From NCBI GenBank assembly GCA_903847655.1, contig CAINEG010000145.1, forward strand, positions 1-8,308: a stretch of DNA of 8,308 bases, given 5' to 3'. A program made the position numbers and the translations under genes. Position 1 is the first letter of the stretch. Every line of letters begins with the position of its first letter. Below are positions 4,667-8,308 of this stretch, one piece after another. Below the pieces are notes generated by a model that did not search any database, was not told the origin of the DNA, and was given only the letters and a program-made list of their open reading frames with translations. This DNA comes from an uncultured Bacteroidota bacterium (GTDB taxonomy: Bacteria > Bacteroidota > Bacteroidia > Chitinophagales > Chitinophagaceae).

Positions 4667-6109
4667 ATGAAAAAAATTGCGGTATTTATTGGAGTTGTTT
4701 TACTAGCCATTGTTGGTATAGTTTTATTTAAAACTTTATCCAATACCCCGGGTGCGCATCAAAAAAGTAGTGAATTAACGCCTTTGACCAAAGAAGCCAT
4801 TGCGCACATGACTGAGGCTATTCAAATTAAAACGGAAACGCCCAATGATGCTTATGAATTTGATACCGCTACTTTTTTTGCCTATAGAAAATTTTTAGAA
4901 AAATCTTATCCCTTAGTACATAAAAATTTACCACGCACCGTGGTAGATAGTTTCAATTATATCTACGAATGGAAAGGAACCGATACTAGTATTTTACCCA
5001 TGGTCTTAATGGCACATTACGATGTGGTGCCGGTTGAAGCTTCTGCGGTGAAACTTTGGCATGCCGTTCCTTATGGTGGAGAAGTGAAAGAGGGATATAT
5101 CTGGGGCAGAGGGGTGATTGATGATAAATCCAGTATGATTGAAATTTTAGAAGCGGCTGAAGCTCAATTGGCTAAAGGATTTCAACCCAAACAAACCATT
5201 TTACTCTGCTTTGGCGCTGATGAAGAATCTAGCGGCAAAGGGGCTACTGCAGTGGTGAAATACTTTAAATCTAAAAACCAAAGATTTGACATTGTAGTAG
5301 ATGAAGGTGGTGAAATTTCTACAGAAGACATGAAAGAGGTGAAAAGACCCATCGCCTCTATAGGCGTAGGAGAAAAAGGCTATGTCACTTTAATTTTAAC
5401 TGTTCAAATTGCAGGTGGACATTCATCTATCCCAGCTAAAAGTACTGCTATAGACATCTTGAGCAAAGGCTTGTATCAATTGAGACAAAATCAAATGCCT
5501 GCCAAATTAACACCGCCCATTAGAGCTTATTTAGAAAGAGTAAGTAGTTACACAGAAAATTTTGGTAAAAAAATGGCTTTGTCCAACTTATGGCTTTTTG
5601 AAAAACAAGTCTTGAGTTCAATGTCTGATGCACCTAGCAGCAATGCCATGGTAAGAACCACCATTGTGCCCACTATCCTTAATAGTGGTGTTAGAGATAA
5701 TGTGATTCCAACTTATGCAACCGCCTATGTGAACAGTAGAATTTTACCTGGTGAAACACAGAAAGACGTCTACAATTTTGTAGAAAAAACAGTGAATGAT
5801 ACCAATATCAAAATTACCTACTATCACAATTATAGCACCATGCCTTCCCCTACCACAGACATTAACAGTAAGGCTTTTAAAAGAGTAGAGAATGCCATCA
5901 TTGCTGTTGTAGATGATGTGATTGTAGCACCCATGGTTATGTTAGGCGCTTCTGATTCTAGAAATTATAGAGAAGTGAGTGACGGGGTAATCAATTTCAC
6001 ACCTATTACCAATGGCAAAGGTTACCATGGCATTGATGAACGCATGCTGGTTACTGATTTTCAAAAAGGGATTCACTTTTTTAGTTTGTTAATTCAAGGT
6101 TCAAAATAA
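4667..6109 (+). CDS. membrane-anchored M20 metallopeptidase, carboxypeptidase S/PM20D1-like
   Basis: This 480-residue protein has an uncleaved-looking N-terminal helix (4-21) with no clear signal-peptidase site, then a complete M20 di-zinc hydrolase. Ligand motifs in order are AHYDVVP (His117, with Asp119 assisting), GRGVIDDK (bridging Asp152), GADEES (general base Glu186, ligand Glu187), VVDEGG (Asp212) and the C-terminal KGYHGIDE (His454). The lid/dimerisation domain (about 232-350) carries the conserved GGHSSIP (His252) and SGVRDNVIP. Overall order and length resemble yeast carboxypeptidase S and animal PM20D1, which release amino acids from peptides or cleave N-fatty-acyl amino acids. Either activity is possible here. 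The anchor places the active domain in the periplasm. It follows the strong terminator with its own leader and is 5 bases upstream of the next hydrolase, so the two are co-transcribed. No key residue is missing. Confidence 0.92.
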   Translation: MKKIAVFIGVVLLAIVGIVLFKTLSNTPGAHQKSSELTPLTKEAIAHMTEAIQIKTETPNDAYEFDTATFFAYRKFLEKSYPLVHKNLPRTVVDSFNYIYEWKGTDTSILPMVLMAHYDVVPVEASAVKLWHAVPYGGEVKEGYIWGRGVIDDKSSMIEILEAAEAQLAKGFQPKQTILLCFGADEESSGKGATAVVKYFKSKNQRFDIVVDEGGEISTEDMKEVKRPIASIGVGEKGYVTLILTVQIAGGHSSIPAKSTAIDILSKGLYQLRQNQMPAKLTPPIRAYLERVSSYTENFGKKMALSNLWLFEKQVLSSMSDAPSSNAMVRTTIVPTILNSGVRDNVIPTYATAYVNSRILPGETQKDVYNFVEKTVNDTNIKITYYHNYSTMPSPTTDINSKAFKRVENAIIAVVDDVIVAPMVMLGASDSRNYREVSDGVINFTPITNGKGYHGIDERMLVTDFQKGIHFFSLLIQGSK

Positions 6110-6114
6110 ATTTT

Positions 6115-7026
6115 ATGAAAAGAACGCATCGTATTTGCTTGTTGCTTGTATTAATTTTTTTTAAAATGAACATGACTATGGGACAATTCAAACCCTTGTA
6201 CACTGTAACGCCCAACGAAAAAAAACATGAAAACCAAGAAGCCTCCAATACACAATCTGGGATATTGATCATTGAAAAAGTTTCTACGCCTACTTATCAA
6301 TATTATAGAGCAGTTAAGGACAATGAAAAAAGACCCTGTGTGATTATATGTCCTGGTGGTGGCTATTATATTTTAGCTGCTGGTCATGAAGGCGCAGATG
6401 TGGCTGAATTTTTCAATAGTATTGGTATCAACGCGCTGGTTTTAAAATATCGCATACCCAATGCAGACAATCAAATAGATAAAACCATTGCACCTTTGCA
6501 AGATGTACAACAGGCTATGTATTTGTGCAGATTGAATGCAGCCAATTGGGGCATTGATGCCAAAAAAATTGGGGTCATGGGCTTTTCCGCAGGAGGACAT
6601 TTAGCAGCAAGCTTAGCTACGCATTATGCCGATGTAAAAATTAGTAATCCTGAAAATATATCTTTAAGACCCGATTTTCAAATTCTTATTTATCCAGTAA
6701 TTAGTTTTCAAAATTTTGGTCATGGCGGTTCTAGAAATAGTCTTATTGGGCCAGTGATGACCGAGGAAGCCATTCATTATTTTAGTAACGAAGAACAAAT
6801 CAATACTTATTCACCTCCTGCCTTTTTGGTACACGCCAAGGACGATGATGCAGTGCCTGTGCTCAATTCAACTATTTATGCAAAAACCCTTGAAATGAAC
6901 AAAGTGCCTGCCGAAATTTATTTGTATGAAAAAGGGGGCCATGGTTTTGGGATGAAAAACCCCACCAGTGAGGTGTATTGGCCAAATTTATTGAAGGATT
7001 GGTTACACAAAAAACAAATTCTTTAA
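6115..7026 (+). CDS. exported alpha/beta hydrolase, BD-FAE/acetylxylan-esterase-like
   Basis: This 303-residue protein has a Lys/Arg-initiated hydrophobic signal peptide (about 1-23, before Gln24). The hydrolase has the oxyanion motif CPGGGYY (79-85) and a HEGADVAEFFNSIG helix. Next comes VLKYRIP (108-115), then the nucleophile elbow GFSAGGH (Ser158), the acid in HAKDDDAVP (probably Asp244) and His276 in GGHGFGM. The GGGY...GHEG...LKYRIP pattern matches the BD-FAE/dienelactone-like esterases that Bacteroidota export, often for acetylated or feruloylated polysaccharides. No carbohydrate-active neighbour is seen, so the substrate may instead be a small ester or peptide derivative. It is 5 bases after the M20 gene. 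The ATG is preceded by AAATTTT. It is not homologous beyond fold level to the CE1-like esterase at 1122-2000, so the window has two distinct esterase types. Confidence 0.9.
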   Translation: MKRTHRICLLLVLIFFKMNMTMGQFKPLYTVTPNEKKHENQEASNTQSGILIIEKVSTPTYQYYRAVKDNEKRPCVIICPGGGYYILAAGHEGADVAEFFNSIGINALVLKYRIPNADNQIDKTIAPLQDVQQAMYLCRLNAANWGIDAKKIGVMGFSAGGHLAASLATHYADVKISNPENISLRPDFQILIYPVISFQNFGHGGSRNSLIGPVMTEEAIHYFSNEEQINTYSPPAFLVHAKDDDAVPVLNSTIYAKTLEMNKVPAEIYLYEKGGHGFGMKNPTSEVYWPNLLKDWLHKKQIL

Positions 7027-7095
7027 TAAATTGTTATACTATTATAGTCCCGAATACTAAACTAAACGGGGTTTAAAATTTTTAAAAAAATATAT
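7027..7095 (+). promoter_or_regulatory. 69-base leader before the amidohydrolase gene, with a small hairpin
   Basis: This gap is wider than others in the hydrolase group. A 5-bp stem (TAAAC at 7063-7067 with GTTTA at 7071-7075, loop GGG) precedes AAA and TTTTT (7079-7083). It could be a leaky terminator or attenuator, but the stem is too weak to call. The region also has TTG at 7031-7033 but no good TAnnTTTG partner. Whether the amidohydrolase has its own promoter is open. Confidence 0.25.
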
Positions 7096-8308
7096 ATGCG
7101 TTATTTAGTTTTTACTTTAGCTGTTTTTGTTTGTTTGAATCTGTCTGCTCAAAAAACCATCCTCATCAAGTGTGGTAAATTATTGGACAGCAAAACAGGT
7201 ATGGTCACTGAAAAACAAAATATTTTAATCAAAGGCAATCAAGTCGTATCTATTAGTGCGAGTTTATTGCCTGCAGACTCTACCATAGATTTAAGTAATT
7301 ATTTTGTCATGCCAGGCATGATCGATTGTCATACCCATGTGCTTTTGCAAGGCGACATCACTTCAGAAGATTATGATGTACAAGCATTAAAGGAGTCCAT
7401 TCCTTATAGAACCATTAGAGCTACCAAAAGTGCCGAAAAAGCATTGATGAATGGATTTACCACCATTCGTGATTTAGGTACAGAGGCTGCTGGATTTGCC
7501 GATGTGGATCTTAAAAAAGCCATCAATAGAGGAGTCATTAGCGGTCCAAGAATGATTGTTTCTACTTTAGCTATGAACACCACTGGGCATTACCCAATTA
7601 GAGCATCAGATTATGCTTGGGAATTACATCTTCCAAAAGGTGTCATCGAAATCACTGGCGCAGATGAAGCCAGAAGAGCAGTAAGACAACAAATAGAACA
7701 AGGTGCTGATTGGATTAAAATTTATGCAGACCGTGGTTATTACCGTTTAGCAGATGGATCCTTTAGGTCAATTCCTAATTTCACCACAGAAGAAATAAAA
7801 GCAATTGGCGATGAAACCATCACCAGTAGAAAAAAATTAGCGGCACATGCCATGACTAGAGATGGTATTTTAGCTGCCATCAATGCAGGCGCTTCCACTA
7901 TTGAGCATGGAAGTGGTATGGATGAGGAATGCATGCGTGTAATGGCTGAGAAAGGAATTTATTGGTGCCCTACTTTATTTGTGAATGAATTTGTTGCAGA
8001 AGGAAGAGCCAAACTAGGAAGTCCAATAAACTTATATTTTCAACAGTCTATTCAAGCTACTTTTAAAAAGGCCATTAAAATGGGTGTGAAATTGGCTTAT
8101 GGTACTGATATTGGCGGTTATGATTGGAACTTAGCTCAAGCCAAAGACTTTACCTATTTTGTAGAATGGGGATTAAGTCCTGTGCAAGCCATTCAAACTG
8201 CTACTACTACAGCTGCCGAACTTTTAGGTATGCCAGGAAAAATAGGAGAAATCAAAGAAGGTAGTTTTGCGGACATCATTGCCTTAAAAAAGGATCCAAC
8301 CAAGGACA
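7096..8308 (+). CDS. exported metal-dependent amidohydrolase, imidazolonepropionase/Xaa-Pro dipeptidase-like (3' end outside window)
   Basis: The reading frame is open from the ATG at 7096 through the right edge, giving 404 codons with no stop. It has a signal peptide (about 1-18, ending LSA before Gln19), then the beta-sandwich start ILIKCGKLLDSKTG. The TIM-barrel amidohydrolase carries a full metal set: DCHTH (His79, His81), ADWIKIY (Lys208, the probable carboxylated lysine bridging two metals), AAHAM (His251), IEHGSG (His271) and YGTDIGG (Asp338). It continues through TTTAAELLGMPGKIGEIKEGSFAD (370-393), the usual return to the sandwich domain. About 20-40 residues are missing. It belongs to the COG1228 group, whose characterised exported members include Xaa-Pro and Xaa-Arg/Lys dipeptidases. 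Placement after an M20 peptidase supports a role in periplasmic peptide use. The leader is 69 bases, so it may be the third gene of that unit or separately expressed. The substrate is inferred. Confidence 0.92.
   Translation, partial: MRYLVFTLAVFVCLNLSAQKTILIKCGKLLDSKTGMVTEKQNILIKGNQVVSISASLLPADSTIDLSNYFVMPGMIDCHTHVLLQGDITSEDYDVQALKESIPYRTIRATKSAEKALMNGFTTIRDLGTEAAGFADVDLKKAINRGVISGPRMIVSTLAMNTTGHYPIRASDYAWELHLPKGVIEITGADEARRAVRQQIEQGADWIKIYADRGYYRLADGSFRSIPNFTTEEIKAIGDETITSRKKLAAHAMTRDGILAAINAGASTIEHGSGMDEECMRVMAEKGIYWCPTLFVNEFVAEGRAKLGSPINLYFQQSIQATFKKAIKMGVKLAYGTDIGGYDWNLAQAKDFTYFVEWGLSPVQAIQTATTTAAELLGMPGKIGEIKEGSFADIIALKKDPTKD

Noticed and set aside
4483..4743. 86-codon open frame on the - strand across the Spy-like gene end and the M20 start
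   Set aside because: It runs through a terminator hairpin and two well-supported genes on the other strand. Its apparent hydrophobic part is the reverse of the M20 leader and AT-rich spacer.
6081..6272. 63-codon open frame on the - strand
   Set aside because: It is antisense to the M20 stop and the signal peptide of the alpha/beta hydrolase, with no motif of its own.
7740..7934. 64-codon open frame on the - strand
   Set aside because: It is antisense to the amidohydrolase barrel, which is continuous on the + strand with all metal ligands.
1..8308. Mobile elements, CRISPR arrays, tRNA/rRNA, defence or toxin-antitoxin genes
   Set aside because: I saw no repeated spacer units, transposase or integrase motifs, tRNA-like cloverleaf or toxin-antitoxin pair. 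Composition looks even across the window by eye.

Overview
The window looks like a chromosomal segment of a Bacteroidota bacterium, probably from the Chitinophagales/Sphingobacteriales side. The DNA is AT-rich. Several proteins carry signal peptides whose mature part begins with Gln ('A-Q' junctions). Starts lack Shine-Dalgarno sequences and often read TTTTATG. The ECF sigma / one-TM protein / FWPxY-type periplasmic protein trio is typical of this phylum. All eleven genes lie on the + strand, no gene-free gap exceeds 150 bases, and I see no tRNA, rRNA, CRISPR array, insertion sequence or phage gene.

Layout: (1) Positions 1-579 are the C-terminal part of an S41 (C-terminal-processing type) serine protease with both catalytic residues. 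(2) Positions 641-2891 are a closely packed group: an exported VOC/glyoxalase-fold protein, an exported CE1-like esterase, a single-domain mini-asparaginase and a four-helix DoxX-like membrane protein. It ends at a clear intrinsic terminator (2911-2942). (3) Positions 3039-4559 are a self-contained unit: an ECF sigma factor, a one-TM putative anti-sigma factor, and a secreted Spy/CpxP-like protein with a run of seven prolines. It lies between that terminator and a second, perfect 15-bp-stem terminator (4582-4620), and an inverted repeat sits in its upstream region. (4) Positions 4667-8308 hold three envelope or exported hydrolases: an M20 metallopeptidase, an alpha/beta hydrolase of the BD-FAE/acetylxylan-esterase type, and an amidohydrolase of the imidazolonepropionase/prolidase type that runs off the right edge.

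How they may work together: seven of the eleven proteins have a visible signal peptide or N-terminal anchor or belong to an envelope protease family. The region therefore looks like an envelope and periplasmic degradation neighbourhood (protease, peptidase, possible prolidase, two esterases) with an envelope-sensing sigma unit in the middle. The sigma unit resembles the logic of CnrY-CnrX-CnrH: a periplasmic Spy-like sensor, a transmembrane anti-sigma factor and a sigma factor. Its target genes cannot be read from the sequence. The best candidates for a closer look are the sigma unit, with its cysteine-free anti-sigma candidate, polyproline sensor and upstream inverted repeat, and the one-domain asparaginase. 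Everything else is ordinary for the phylum, and I found no clearly new multi-gene system beyond these.
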